A stretch of DNA of 64,000 nucleotides, from NCBI RefSeq assembly GCF_000719115.1, contig NZ_JOEA01000017.1, positions 248,001 to 312,000 on the forward strand, given 5' to 3'. Positions 14,946-23,477 of this stretch are shown one piece after another. Position numbers and translations under genes: made by a program. Each line of letters opens with the position of its first letter. Positions within the stretch are counted from its first letter, which is position 1. Below the pieces are notes generated by a model. It saw only the letters and a program-made list of their open reading frames with translations. It did no database searches and had not been told where the DNA came from. The stretch is from Lentzea albidocapillata. Its GTDB lineage: Bacteria > Actinomycetota > Actinomycetes > Mycobacteriales > Pseudonocardiaceae.

Positions 14946-17431
14946 GCGATCCTCTCCTCGGCGGGGAGTGAGATCACCACGGTGAGGCCGCCACCAGGTG
15001 TGTCCTCCATGGTGATCGTGCCTCCCATGGCCTCGGTGAAGCCCTTCGCCACGCTCAGACCGAGACCAACGCCACCCGGCGTGCGGTCGCCGAGGCGCTG
15101 GAACGGGGCGAAGACCTGGTCCGCGGTGCCGCTGGGCAGGCCGCGTCCGTGGTCGACGACGCGCAGTTCCACCTCCGAGCCGTGGGCGGAGGCGCGCAAC
15201 GCCACGGCTCCGGCGTAACGCACGGCGTTGCCGACGACGTTCGCGATCACTCGTTCGAGCAGGCCCACGTCGGCGCGTACGGGGGGCAGTGACTCCGGGA
15301 CGTCGACCTCGACGTCGCCGGCCTGGCCGACCAGTGCTCGTGCGACGGCCTCGTAGTAGTCGACGGCGCGGAACTGCGGCTCCACGGCGCCGGCGGCGAG
15401 GCGGGAGGAGTCGAGCAGGTTGTCGACGAGGCCGGTGAGGCGGTCCGCCGACTCCTCGACCGCCTCCAGCAGCTCGGCGGTGTCGGTGTCCGACAGCGTC
15501 AGCTCCGGGTCGCGCAACGAGCCGACGGACGCCTTGATCGAGGTCAGCGGCGTGCGGAGGTCGTGGCCGACGGCCGAGAGCAGCGCGGTGCGCAGTTCGG
15601 TGCGGGAGGCTTGGCGCTGGGCTTCGAGGGTCTGCTCGGCCATGCGCTGCTGCCTGAGCGCGAGCAACGCCTGGCCCGCGGCTGCTTCCAGGACCCGGCG
15701 GTCGGACGCGGGCAGCGAACGGCCGCGCAGCGCGAGATGCACGTCCGGCGTCACGGCGATGTCGACGTCCGCCTCGTCGGGCTCGTCGCACGGGCCGATG
15801 CCGGCGCACGCGACGCGCTCCCATGAGCCGTCGACACGTTCCAACAGCGCGACGGACGTGAGGCCGAAGTTCTCCTTCACCTTCTCCAACAGCCGTGCGA
15901 GCGGCTGCGGGTTCGTCAGCACGGTGCGCGCGTACGACGCGAGGAGCGTGGCCTCGGTGCGAGCGCGCGCCGCTTGGGTCGCACGGCGCGCGGCGTGGTC
16001 CACCACCAACGCCGTAGAGACGCCCACGATGATCATCGCGAAGAAGGTGAGCACGTTCTGCTGCGCGTCGATGGTGAACGTGTAGAAGGGCTCGGTGAAG
16101 AAGAAGTTCAGCAGCAACGCGTTGATCAGCGCGGCTGCGATCGCGGGGCCGAGCCCGCCGACGATCGCCACGACGAGCGTGACCAGCAGATAGCCGATGA
16201 CGTTCGTGGAGAAGTTCAGGCCGCCGCGCAACGACGCCCCGGCCGCCGTGACCAGCGCGGGACCGGCCACCGCGAGGAACCAGCCCAATGCGAGCCGGCT
16301 CGGCTTCAACGGACTTCCGGCGAACCGGGCGCGCCAGCCGGTGGGCGTCGCCGGATGCGTGACCATGTGGACGTCGATCGGACCGGACTCCTGCACGACA
16401 GTGGAGCCGATGCCAGCCGAGAACACGCGCGCGAACCGCGAACGGCGCGAGGTGCCGACCACGAGCTGTGTGGCGTTGACGCCGCGTGAGAACTCCAGCA
16501 ACGCCGTCGGCACGTCGTCGCCGACAACGGTGTGGAACGTGGCACCGACATCCTCGGCGAGCTTGCGGTACTTCTGCAGTGAGTGCGGATCAGCGCCTGC
16601 GAGGCCATCGCCGCGAAGCACGTGCACGACGAGAAGGTCGCCACCCGCGCGCGTGGCGATGCGACGCGCGCGACGGATGAGCGTCTCGCTTTCCGTGCCA
16701 CCGGTGATGGCGACGACGACACGTTCGCGCGTCTCCCACGTGTCGGTGATCTGCTGTTCGGTCCGGTAGCGCAGCAACGCGACGTCGACCTGATCGGCGA
16801 CCCAGAGCAACGCGAGTTCGCGCAACGCGGTGAGGTTTCCGACGCGGAAGTAGTTGCCGAGCGCGGCGTCGATCTTGTTCGCCGCGTAGACGTCGCCGTG
16901 GGCGAGCCTGCGGCGCAGAGCTTCCGGCGTGAGGTCGACGAGCTGGATCTGGTTCGCTTTGCGCACGACCTCGTCCGGCACGGTTTCCGTCTGCGGTACG
17001 CCCGTTATGCGGTGCACGACGTCGTTCAGGGATTCCAGGTGCTGAATGTTGACCGTGGACAGCACATCAATCCCGGCTTCGAGGAGTTCCTCGACGTCCT
17101 GCCACCGTTTTGCATTACGGGACCCAGGTGCGTTCGTATGCGCCAGTTCGTCGACGACAGCGACCTGTGGAGCACGGGCCAGCACGGCGTCGACGTCCAT
17201 CTCGGTGAGTTCGACGCCACGGTGCCCGGAGCGCCTGCGCGTAACGTTTTCCAGGCCTTCGGCCAGTTCAGCGGTCTTCGCACGGCCGTAGGTCTCGACG
17301 AATCCGACGACCACATCCGTGCCGCGTTCCCGCCGGCGGTGCGCCTCACCGAGCATGGCGAACGTCTTGCCGACACCGGGAGCGGCGCCGAGATGGATGC
17401 GGAGCTCGCCACGTCTGGGTTTCGGACTCAC
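14942..17431 (-). CDS. kdpD: KdpD-type sensor histidine kinase
   Basis: 829 residues with full KdpD architecture. The N-terminal KdpD domain (1 to ~210) has the Walker-type GAAPGVGKTFAML and DELAHTNAPGSRN. A universal-stress-protein-like domain follows (~225-345, known to bind c-di-AMP in some Gram-positive KdpD). Then come four transmembrane helices (~375-480), a GAF-like region, HisKA with GHDLRTPLTSIK and the HATPase domain ending GVGLGLSVAKGF. It senses K+ or turgor and phosphorylates KdpE. Upstream is a 330-bp non-coding stretch before a divergent marR, not the pump genes, so this pair is separated from kdpFABC or regulates something else. Confidence 0.94.
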   Translation of the reverse strand: MSPKPRRGELRIHLGAAPGVGKTFAMLGEAHRRRERGTDVVVGFVETYGRAKTAELAEGLENVTRRRSGHRGVELTEMDVDAVLARAPQVAVVDELAHTNAPGSRNAKRWQDVEELLEAGIDVLSTVNIQHLESLNDVVHRITGVPQTETVPDEVVRKANQIQLVDLTPEALRRRLAHGDVYAANKIDAALGNYFRVGNLTALRELALLWVADQVDVALLRYRTEQQITDTWETRERVVVAITGGTESETLIRRARRIATRAGGDLLVVHVLRGDGLAGADPHSLQKYRKLAEDVGATFHTVVGDDVPTALLEFSRGVNATQLVVGTSRRSRFARVFSAGIGSTVVQESGPIDVHMVTHPATPTGWRARFAGSPLKPSRLALGWFLAVAGPALVTAAGASLRGGLNFSTNVIGYLLVTLVVAIVGGLGPAIAAALINALLLNFFFTEPFYTFTIDAQQNVLTFFAMIIVGVSTALVVDHAARRATQAARARTEATLLASYARTVLTNPQPLARLLEKVKENFGLTSVALLERVDGSWERVACAGIGPCDEPDEADVDIAVTPDVHLALRGRSLPASDRRVLEAAAGQALLALRQQRMAEQTLEAQRQASRTELRTALLSAVGHDLRTPLTSIKASVGSLRDPELTLSDTDTAELLEAVEESADRLTGLVDNLLDSSRLAAGAVEPQFRAVDYYEAVARALVGQAGDVEVDVPESLPPVRADVGLLERVIANVVGNAVRYAGAVALRASAHGSEVELRVVDHGRGLPSGTADQVFAPFQRLGDRTPGGVGLGLSVAKGFTEAMGGTITMEDTPGGGLTVVISLPAEERIA

Positions 17432-17761
17432 CGGACCAGTCTGCCCCGGACCGGAGGTGGACCGTTCGGGGGTACGCGCTGCGCCACACGGGTAAACGAG
17501 TGCGCCTTCCCACAGTTCTGACAGCAGATCTGTCTCGTTGAATCATGCTTCAACCCGGCGCCCGTTCGAGTGAGCTTCGCTGCGCTTTTTACGCCGTTTA
17601 CCAGCACATTTAAGTGTGCCGGACGCGCGCCGTGACACCTCGCGTCACCACAACGGCCGAATGGGTTATCGGCAGTTGGCGGATAGCGCGCGGAGCGTGA
17701 ATGAGGGAAAGTGCCAGGGTTCGTGTCCGAATTCGGACAATCACATGCGCGCGGAGAAACG
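17432..17761. other. Divergent intergenic region, kdpD / marR
   Basis: 330 bp without a convincing gene. It contains a 6-bp inverted repeat GTTGAA...TTCAAC (17537-17554), a short GTGAC...GTCAC repeat around 17630-17650, and the 16-bp palindrome next to marR listed separately. Promoters for both kdpDE and marR must lie here; no good consensus -10/-35 pair could be assigned with confidence. Confidence 0.5.
17724..17739. promoter_or_regulatory. Palindromic operator candidate for the MarR regulator
   Basis: TGTCCGAATTCGGACA is a perfect 16-bp palindrome centred about 30 bp before the marR start. MarR dimers bind 16-20 bp palindromes and commonly autorepress from this position. No other copy was noticed in the window. 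Confidence 0.6.
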
Positions 17762-18202
17762 ATGCCCACCACCGTCACCAACCACGAGGCACTTCAACTC
17801 GTGGTGGCCGTGCACCGGCTGGTGCGAAGTCTTCGACAGGCCGCTCCGGCCCGTCGTTTGCAACCCACCCAGTTATTGGTGCTGTCAGAACTGAGCGCCC
17901 ACGGCCCGATGCGGATCGGCGAGATCGCCGTGCGCGCGCTGTGTTCTCAGCCGACCGCTACAACCGTCGTGACCAGCTTGGAGTCCACCGGCCTCGTCCG
18001 AAGAGAGCCTGACGCCGCCGACGGCAGAGCGACGATAGTCGTGCTCACCGAAGTCGGCCGCGAGACGATCCTGTCGCTCGCTCACGGCGAAGCCGAACTA
18101 TTGAGTGAAAGAATGTCCGAACTTTCGCCAGAAGACAGAGAACACCTGCGCTCGGCCATGCCGATTTTGCGCCACCTGGCTGATCCGCAGCAGAACAAGT
18201 AG
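17762..18202 (+). CDS. MarR-family transcriptional regulator
   Basis: 146 residues with the winged helix-turn-helix of MarR. A dimerisation helix (LVVAVHRLVRSLRQA) is followed by LVLSELSAHGPMRIGEIAVRALCSQPTATTVVTSLESTGLVRREPDAADGRATIVVLTEVG, where DGR is the wing motif, then C-terminal helices. MarR proteins are usually ligand-responsive repressors; the effector is unknown. The lone Cys in the recognition region (ALCSQ) could in principle be redox sensitive, but that is speculation. ATG 17762 follows GGAGAAACG. A perfect palindrome sits upstream, and a strong terminator begins over the stop codon. Confidence 0.9.
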   Translation: MPTTVTNHEALQLVVAVHRLVRSLRQAAPARRLQPTQLLVLSELSAHGPMRIGEIAVRALCSQPTATTVVTSLESTGLVRREPDAADGRATIVVLTEVGRETILSLAHGEAELLSERMSELSPEDREHLRSAMPILRHLADPQQNK

Positions 18203-18233
18203 GAGCGGGACCCCCGACGGGTCCCGCTCCTAC
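18199..18233. terminator. Strong bidirectional terminator
   Basis: Perfect 15-bp arms (18199-18213 and 18219-18233, starting GTAGGAGCGGGACCC) with a CCGAC loop, between convergent marR and the HAAS-domain gene. The marR stop codon is inside the first arm. Confidence 0.88.
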
Positions 18234-18235
18234 GA

Positions 18236-19348
18236 TTAGTTGCTGGGTGACACAGAAGTAGGTGGCACCGAGCTCGGAGTCGCGCTTCCAGAACTCGGCG
18301 GTGCCGTACTCGACGTTGATGACGGAGCGGTCACGGTCGGTTCCACTGTGTAACAGCGGCCGTTTTGGTAGTCGACCTGCGGCCGCGGATAGCGGTTAGC
18401 GGGAATGACCGGTTCAGGGCCGTTGTCGGGCGTGTGGCAGGTACTGTACCGAGCGTCCCTCGGCGCGTTGATGGGCCTGCCGTCCTGGTCGTACAGCAGC
18501 ACGTTCGTGAGCAACTTGCCGTTCTCGTCGTACGCGTAGATGTTCTCGTACGTCTCGAGGACGGGCCCTTGGTACGACGACCGCGACGACGTGTTGTATG
18601 CGAGCTGATCAGCCGTCGTGTCGATCACCTGCAGGAGCAGTCCGACCGCCAGCGCGGAGGCCGGCAGGCTGAACCACAGCCAGCGCCGGTCGACCTTGGC
18701 GCGTGGCCCGGCGAACACCGACACCACGGCGACGGCGGCGATCGCGAGGAACCCGAGGATGTCGCGACCGGCCAGCAGCACGGCACCGAGACCGAGCAAC
18801 CCGGCCCGCGCCAACCACCAGGCGGGCTGCAACGACCTGAGATAGGTGATCGCCCGCTCGGCCGGCGTACCCGGCTCCGGCGTCAGCCACTTCTTGAGCC
18901 TGATCGTCTCCGGCAGGTTCATGATCTCCTGCTGCGCGGGCCCCCGGTCGTTCACCAGAGCCAGGCTCAGTACAAGGATCACCGCGGGCAGCAGCAGAAT
19001 CGCCGGCTCCCGCAACGCCGCCGCCCCCGCGAGCAGCGTGATGCCGGTGGCCGCCGCCAACCCCCAGGCCGCGACCCGGGGCCGGGTCAGCAGCTGCTTC
19101 TTGGTCGTGACCGGCAGCCGTTCGGTCCGCGCCGGGTACCCGGCGGCCTGCCGGAGCTCCTGCGCGTACTGCTCGGGCGGCCCGAGCCGCTGCTCCAGGG
19201 TCTCGTTCTCACCGAGCTCGGACGACAGTTCGGCGATGTGCGCCTCGACGTCCTCCATGATCTCGGCGACCTCGTTGGGCGGCAGGTCGTCGAGGGCGGC
19301 ACGCATCCCGGTCAGGTAGTACTCGACACCGAGCGCTTGCGTGTTCAT
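18236..19348 (-). CDS. HAAS (DUF1700-type) signalling-domain membrane protein
   Basis: About 370 residues. The N-terminal ~90 residues (YYLTGMRAALDDLPPNEVAEIMEDVEAHIAEL ... RLGPPEQYAQELRQAAG) form the HAAS/DUF1700 helical domain found beside PadR regulators. Four or five transmembrane helices follow, then an extracytoplasmic segment and a Ser/Thr/Pro tail. HAAS proteins are usually encoded with, and probably act together with, a PadR-type regulator. ATG 19348 overlaps the padR stop (ATGA) and has a GGAGG Shine-Dalgarno 7 nt upstream. It likely transmits an envelope signal; the precise role is unknown. Confidence 0.82.
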   Translation of the reverse strand: MNTQALGVEYYLTGMRAALDDLPPNEVAEIMEDVEAHIAELSSELGENETLEQRLGPPEQYAQELRQAAGYPARTERLPVTTKKQLLTRPRVAAWGLAAATGITLLAGAAALREPAILLLPAVILVLSLALVNDRGPAQQEIMNLPETIRLKKWLTPEPGTPAERAITYLRSLQPAWWLARAGLLGLGAVLLAGRDILGFLAIAAVAVVSVFAGPRAKVDRRWLWFSLPASALAVGLLLQVIDTTADQLAYNTSSRSSYQGPVLETYENIYAYDENGKLLTNVLLYDQDGRPINAPRDARYSTCHTPDNGPEPVIPANRYPRPQVDYQNGRCYTVEPTVTAPSSTSSTAPPSSGSATPSSVPPTSVSPSN

Positions 19349-19671
19349 GCTGCGACCTCCTCGAGCAGGCCGTCCAGCGTGCTGGCGAACGACCTCCACG
19401 TCTCCCTCGACTCAGCCAGGCGCGCCCGCCCGGTCTCGTTGATGCTGTAGTACTTGCGGTGCGGTCCCTCTTCGGAGGGCACCACGTACGAGGTCAGCAT
19501 CCCCGCGCTGTAGAGCCGCCGCAGCGTGCCGTACACCGACGCGTCGCCCACTTCGTCCAATCCCCCGGCGCGCAGTCTGCGCAGCACGTCGTACCCGTAC
19601 CCGTCGTCCTTGCGCAGAACCGCAAGGACGGCCAGGTCCAGCACCCCTTTGAGCAGTTGACTGGTGTCCAT
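19345..19671 (-). CDS. PadR-family transcriptional regulator
   Basis: 108 residues. The winged helix begins LLKGVLDLAVLAVLRKDDGYGYDVLRRLRAGGLDEVGDASVYGTLRRLYSAGMLTSY with wing EGPHRKYYSINETGRARL, the textbook PadR-s pattern; a C-terminal dimerisation helix follows. It is the first gene of a two-gene operon with the HAAS membrane protein. A 27-bp near-perfect palindrome lies 30 bp upstream and probably mediates autorepression. Start ATG 19671 is preceded by GGAGGGGG. Confidence 0.93.
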   Translation of the reverse strand: MDTSQLLKGVLDLAVLAVLRKDDGYGYDVLRRLRAGGLDEVGDASVYGTLRRLYSAGMLTSYVVPSEEGPHRKYYSINETGRARLAESRETWRSFASTLDGLLEEVAA

Positions 19672-19701
19672 GGCCCCCTCCGACGCACTCTTACGCTGTG
19701 A

Positions 19702-19728
19702 ACAGTACTACGCAGTGCGCAGTACTGT
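19702..19728. promoter_or_regulatory. Palindromic PadR operator candidate
   Basis: Arms ACAGTACTACGCA and TGCGCAGTACTGT around a central G: 12 of 13 positions are symmetric. On the minus strand the palindrome overlaps a plausible -35 (TTAGAC) and -10 (TAGTAC), so binding would block padR transcription. Confidence 0.7.
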
Positions 19729-19841
19729 CTAACGCGCGTTACGGCTTCGAGATTTGAGACGCGAAACAAGGGTTTGACTACAGGACGCTCAGGCACGTGT
19801 GCGGGTTGTCAGCACGTGGTGGAGCAAGGGAAAGAAAAGCC

Positions 19842-20699
19842 TCAAGCCCTGGGGCGAGGCTGGCACCGCGGGCACGAGTACGAGGAGCGGTTCATGAACG
19901 GCTCTCGGATCATCGCGGCACCGCACCGCTTGCAGGGCCGGTTCTCCTGCCCATAAGCGTTCAAGGAGCGGTCGAAGTACCCGGACTGCCCGTTGATGTT
20001 GACGTACAAGGCGTCGAACGACGTCCCGCCCTGTCCAAGCGCCTCACGCATCACGTCGGTGGCGTGGTCCAGCAGCTCGGCGGCCTTGGGTTTCGTGAGC
20101 TTGTCCGTCATCCGGGTGCCGTGCAGCTTCGCGCGCCACAGGGCCTCGTCGGCGTAGATGTTGCCGATGCCGGACACGAGGGTCTGGTCCAGCAGGGCAC
20201 GTTTGATCTCCGTGTGACGCAGGCGCAACGCGCGCACGGCAGCATCACGGGAGAACAAAGGGTCCATGGGGTCGCGAGCGATGTGCGCGACCGAGTCGGG
20301 CACCAGGGTGCCGTCGACCTCGACCAACTCGGCCAGCGCAAGGCCGCCGAAGGTGCGTTGGTCGACGAAACGAAGCTCAGGTCCGCCGTCGTCGAACCGG
20401 AAACGGACACGCAGATGCTTCTCGTCGGGGGCCGACGAGGGCTGGATGAGCATTTGGCCGCTCATACCCAGATGCGCGAGCATGGCGGCCTTGTCGGCCA
20501 GTTCGACCCAGAGGTACTTGCCGCGGCGCCTGGCAGCGGCCATTGGCTGGCCTGCCAGGCGCGCGCAGAAGTCCGAGGAACCCATGTCGTGCCGGCGGAT
20601 GGCGCGTGGGTGCAACACCTCTACCGAGGAGATGACCCGGCCAGCGACGTGGGCTTCAAGGCCGAGGCGTACTACCTCGACCTCTGGGAGTTCGGGCAC
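19842..20699 (-). CDS. mutM: Formamidopyrimidine-DNA glycosylase (Fpg/MutM)
   Basis: Bifunctional DNA glycosylase/AP lyase that excises 8-oxoguanine and FaPy lesions. The catalytic N-terminus PELPEVE is intact (Pro2, Glu3). A Lys in the beta-hairpin (GKYLWVEL), the HLGMSGQM loop, the helix-two-turn-helix ([12 protein letters not shown]) and the C-terminal zinc finger (CKRCGAAM ... YSCPRCQ) are present. 285 residues is normal length. GTG 20699 is one base after the stop of the small ORF upstream, so it belongs to the rpmF-rnc operon, the same order as in mycobacteria. Confidence 0.97.
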   Translation of the reverse strand: MPELPEVEVVRLGLEAHVAGRVISSVEVLHPRAIRRHDMGSSDFCARLAGQPMAAARRRGKYLWVELADKAAMLAHLGMSGQMLIQPSSAPDEKHLRVRFRFDDGGPELRFVDQRTFGGLALAELVEVDGTLVPDSVAHIARDPMDPLFSRDAAVRALRLRHTEIKRALLDQTLVSGIGNIYADEALWRAKLHGTRMTDKLTKPKAAELLDHATDVMREALGQGGTSFDALYVNINGQSGYFDRSLNAYGQENRPCKRCGAAMIREPFMNRSSYSCPRCQPRPRA

Positions 20700-20700
20700 G

Positions 20701-20901
20701 TCAGGCTTCGGACTTGCCCTCGTCGACGGGCTGTGCGTCGATCACTGCGGCCTGCGGCTTGGTGGGCTTGAGCACCCATACCCCCGCGCGGCTCGTGTCC
20801 CTGACCAGCACAAGGCCCTGGATTCCTCCGCTGCGGGAGGTGTTCACCGGGCCGCGAGCGGTGCGCGTGCGGCGGTTCGTGCGGTTCCTGGTCGCATACA
20901 T
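20701..20901 (-). CDS. Small conserved-looking ORF between rnc and mutM
   Basis: 66 residues, Arg/Thr-rich N-terminus ([12 protein letters not shown]) then [39 protein letters not shown]. It fits exactly between rnc (8-bp gap) and mutM (1-bp gap) in the same direction, so it is probably translated in the operon. A GGAAGA purine stretch lies in the rnc end. The arginine-rich head suggests nucleic-acid binding, but no family is recognised. Confidence 0.6.
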   Translation of the reverse strand: MYATRNRTNRRTRTARGPVNTSRSGGIQGLVLVRDTSRAGVWVLKPTKPQAAVIDAQPVDEGKSEA

Positions 20902-20909
20902 TTGCGGTC

Positions 20910-21713
20910 TCAGTCTTCCTCGGTTGGGGAGATCCCTGGCGTCACCGAGGCGCCATTCTGTCCGTTCTTGACCCCGACCGACTCCTGCTCGGCCTTGGCC
21001 CGTTCCGACAGAACATGATAAGCCGCTTCAGCGGCTTTCTGCTCGGCTTCCTTCTTGGTGCGCCCATCACCCTTGCCGTAGGGCTGGCCACCGACGAGCA
21101 CCGTTGCGGTGAACTCCTTGCGGTGGTCCGGCCCCTGGTCGTCCACGCGGTACTCCGGGACGCCGAGACTGGCTTGAGCGGTGAGCTCCTGCAGGCTTGT
21201 CTTCCAGTCCAGTCCAGCACCCAAAAGCGGAGCTTTGGCCAAGAGCGGATCGAACAGCCGGTGAACGAACGTTCGTGCGGTATCGATACCGAACTGCAGG
21301 TACACCGCACCGATGACGGCCTCGAGGCCGTCAGCGAGAATGCTTGCCTTGTCCCTGCCGCCGGTCAGCTCTTCGCCACGACCGAGCAACAGGTGTGCAC
21401 CAAGCCCACCGTCACCGAGATCACGCGCCACGCCGGCCAGTGCGTGCATGTTGACCACGCTGGCACGGAGCTTCGCGAGCTGACCTTCGGGAAGGTCGGG
21501 ATGGGTGCGGTAGAGGTGGTCGGTGACGACCAGCCCCAACACCGCGTCTCCCAAGAACTCGAGACGCTCGTTCGGCGGCAAGCCGCCGTTCTCGTATGCG
21601 TAAGACCGGTGGGTGAGTGACAGCACAAGCAGCTCGGCGTCCAGGTGGACGCCGAGCGCTTCGAGCAGGTCCGCGCGGTCCGCTTGCGGTGCGCGCGGCG
21701 GCTTTCCCCCCAC
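20910..21713 (-). CDS. rnc: Ribonuclease III
   Basis: Double-stranded-RNA endonuclease that processes rRNA precursors. The RNase III signature [13 protein letters not shown] is intact with the catalytic acidic residues, followed by [10 protein letters not shown] and the [25 protein letters not shown] segment containing the second metal ligands. A C-terminal dsRNA-binding domain is recognisable by [10 protein letters not shown] and [20 protein letters not shown]. Start chosen at GTG 21713 (VGGKPPRAP), 16 nt after the rpmF stop; longer frames run through rpmF in another frame. About 267 residues; a short acidic tail follows the dsRBD. Confidence 0.96.
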   Translation of the reverse strand: MGGKPPRAPQADRADLLEALGVHLDAELLVLSLTHRSYAYENGGLPPNERLEFLGDAVLGLVVTDHLYRTHPDLPEGQLAKLRASVVNMHALAGVARDLGDGGLGAHLLLGRGEELTGGRDKASILADGLEAVIGAVYLQFGIDTARTFVHRLFDPLLAKAPLLGAGLDWKTSLQELTAQASLGVPEYRVDDQGPDHRKEFTATVLVGGQPYGKGDGRTKKEAEQKAAEAAYHVLSERAKAEQESVGVKNGQNGASVTPGISPTEED

Positions 21714-21729
21714 TACGTCGCCGAGGAGA

Positions 21730-21912
21730 TCAGGCCGGCTGAGCGACCTGGCGGCCAGCGTACTGACCACAGGCCGGGCAGGTGATGTGCTGCGGCTTCG
21801 GCTGGCGGCAAGCCTTGTTGGAGCACGCCACCAGGTGCACGGCAGACGTCTTCCACTGGGAACGGCGCGCACGGGTGTTCGAACGCGACATCTTCCGCTT
21901 CGGGACGGCCAC
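21730..21912 (-). CDS. rpmF: 50S ribosomal protein L32
   Basis: 60 residues beginning [21 protein letters not shown], the canonical L32 head, with a zinc ribbon CSNKAC ... CPACG (the zinc-binding C+ form). It sits 2 bp after the DUF177 stop, the nearly universal yceD-rpmF arrangement, so the two are co-transcribed. Confidence 0.98.
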   Translation of the reverse strand: MAVPKRKMSRSNTRARRSQWKTSAVHLVACSNKACRQPKPQHITCPACGQYAGRQVAQPA

Positions 21913-21914
21913 GA

Positions 21915-22496
21915 CTACTTCTCCTCCGAGTTGTCATCGCTGAACCGCTCTTGCAACGCGGCCCAACGAGGGTCAATCGTCTCATGCCCGTGGTCGGGCC
22001 CGAGCTCCGCCCACCTGCCACCACACTCGGGGCAAAGCCCCTTGCAGTCCGGCTCGCAGAGCGGCGCCTGCGGCAGCGCGAGAACGATGGCGTCCCGCAC
22101 CACAGGCTCGAGGTCGATCAGATCGTTGACGATCCGCATGACCTCGTGTTCATCAGTGGTCTCGTCCGTGGTGCTGTCCGGCCACGCGTAGAGCTCCGTG
22201 ATCCGGACTTCAACCTCATCGGTGAGCGGCTCGAGACACCTCGAGCACTCCCCTTCGACCTTCGTGGACGCTGTCCCCGACACGAGCAGGCCCTCCACGA
22301 CCGATTCGATCAGGAGGTCGAGCTCAACTTCCCCGCTCTCGGGCACCGCGATCACCCCGAGCAGCCCCACACCTTCGCCGGGGACCGACCTCGCGAAGGG
22401 TCGGCTCAGACCGGCACGACGGCCGATGTCCCTGGTGTCGATGACCCAGGGACTGGATGCTGTGGGACGCGTGGACGCGTGACGATGCTCAGTCAT
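21915..22496 (-). CDS. DUF177 / YceD family protein
   Basis: 193 residues. YceD proteins are conserved next to rpmF and are implicated in 23S rRNA/ribosome biogenesis. The core here is [31 protein letters not shown] sequence plus a C-terminal cysteine-rich segment ([14 protein letters not shown]), typical of the family and likely metal binding. Start at ATG 22496 (MTEHRH); no strong Shine-Dalgarno, so it may be leaderless or use a GTG. Neighbouring sepIVA and rpmF match the mycobacterial order Rv2927c-Rv2926c-rpmF-like cluster. Confidence 0.9.
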   Translation of the reverse strand: MTEHRHASTRPTASSPWVIDTRDIGRRAGLSRPFARSVPGEGVGLLGVIAVPESGEVELDLLIESVVEGLLVSGTASTKVEGECSRCLEPLTDEVEVRITELYAWPDSTTDETTDEHEVMRIVNDLIDLEPVVRDAIVLALPQAPLCEPDCKGLCPECGGRWAELGPDHGHETIDPRWAALQERFSDDNSEEK

Positions 22497-22645
22497 GATT
22501 TTCGGGTTTTGCCGGCGGGGACCTACCACGTCCAGCCGGTCCAGGGTACGGGACGACGCCCCCGCGCGTGAAATCGCCAGGTGATCGCACCTGTCCGACG
22601 TAGCGCGAATCACACGTTCAGTCGACCCGGGACCGGGCTGGTTCG

Positions 22646-23362
22646 TCAGGAACCGTAGTCGAACGGCGCCGCGGCACCCGCGACGGCCGGTCCGCGCAGG
22701 TGCGAACGGCCCTTGCCGACCGACCTGAGCGTGTGTGCGAGGAGGTCCTCGAAGTCCGCGAGCTTGCCGTCCACGTACGCGTCGCACTCCGACCGGAGCC
22801 GGATGGACTCGTTCTGGGCGGCGTCGAGCAGGCGTGCCGCCTCGGCGTGCGCCGTCCGGACGACCTCCTGCTCGTTGACGAGCCTGGCCTGCTCGGCGCG
22901 ACCGTCCTCGGTGGCGCGCTCGTAGTTGGCGCGGCCCGCCTGGATCATGCGCTCGGCCTCGGAGTGCGAGCGACCAACCAGGTCGTCGTACTCCTGGCGG
23001 CCCGCGGCCACGGTCCGTTCGGCCTGATCTTCCGCCTCGGCGATCATCCGCTCGGCACGGGCCCGCGCGTCGGACAGCATCGCCTCGGCCTCGGCCTGCG
23101 CCTCGGCGAGCATGCGATCCGCGTCGGCGCGTGCCTTCGACACGCCGGACTCCGCCTCGTGCTTGGCCTTGCCGACGACCTCGTCACGGTGGTCCAGCAC
23201 GTCCTGCGCGTCGTCGAGCTCCGCGGGGATCGCGTCGCGTACGTCGTCGAGCAGTTCGAGCACATCGCCGCGCGGCACGACGCAACCCGAGGTCATCGGA
23301 ACTCCGCGCGCTTCCTCGACGATCGTGACGAGCTCGTCGAGTGCCTCGAACACCCGGTACAC
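22646..23362 (-). CDS. sepIVA: SepIVA-like DivIVA-domain coiled-coil protein
   Basis: 238 residues. A short N-terminal domain (MYRVFEALDELVTIVEEARGVPMTSGCVVPRGDVLELLDDVRDAIP) precedes a long coiled coil rich in Ala, Glu and Arg with repeated AEAQAEAEAMLSDARARAERM-type heptads, and an Asp/Tyr-containing C-terminus. Mycobacterial SepIVA (Rv2927c) is an essential septation and polar-growth protein in the same gene neighbourhood upstream of DUF177. Symbol assigned from that synteny and architecture; specific interaction sites were not checked. Transcribed divergently from a GNAT gene. Confidence 0.8.
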   Translation of the reverse strand: MYRVFEALDELVTIVEEARGVPMTSGCVVPRGDVLELLDDVRDAIPAELDDAQDVLDHRDEVVGKAKHEAESGVSKARADADRMLAEAQAEAEAMLSDARARAERMIAEAEDQAERTVAAGRQEYDDLVGRSHSEAERMIQAGRANYERATEDGRAEQARLVNEQEVVRTAHAEAARLLDAAQNESIRLRSECDAYVDGKLADFEDLLAHTLRSVGKGRSHLRGPAVAGAAAPFDYGS

Positions 23363-23402
23363 GTCTCACTCCCTAACCCCTGTGACTCCCACCCACAAGT
23401 GT

Positions 23403-23441
23403 GCCCTGCCGATCTCTTCGGGAGAGGGAGATCGGCAGGGC
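23403..23441. other. Strong hairpin in a divergent intergenic region
   Basis: Perfect 14-bp arms GCCCTGCCGATCTC (23403-23416) and its complement (23428-23441) with an 11-nt loop. It lies between the divergent starts of sepIVA and the GNAT gene, 36 bp before the GNAT start, so it is not an ordinary 3' terminator. It could attenuate GNAT transcription or stop antisense reads. Confidence 0.65.
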
Positions 23442-23477
23442 GTGTCAGGATTTGCCCACATCCAGCCGGGGAGAAAC

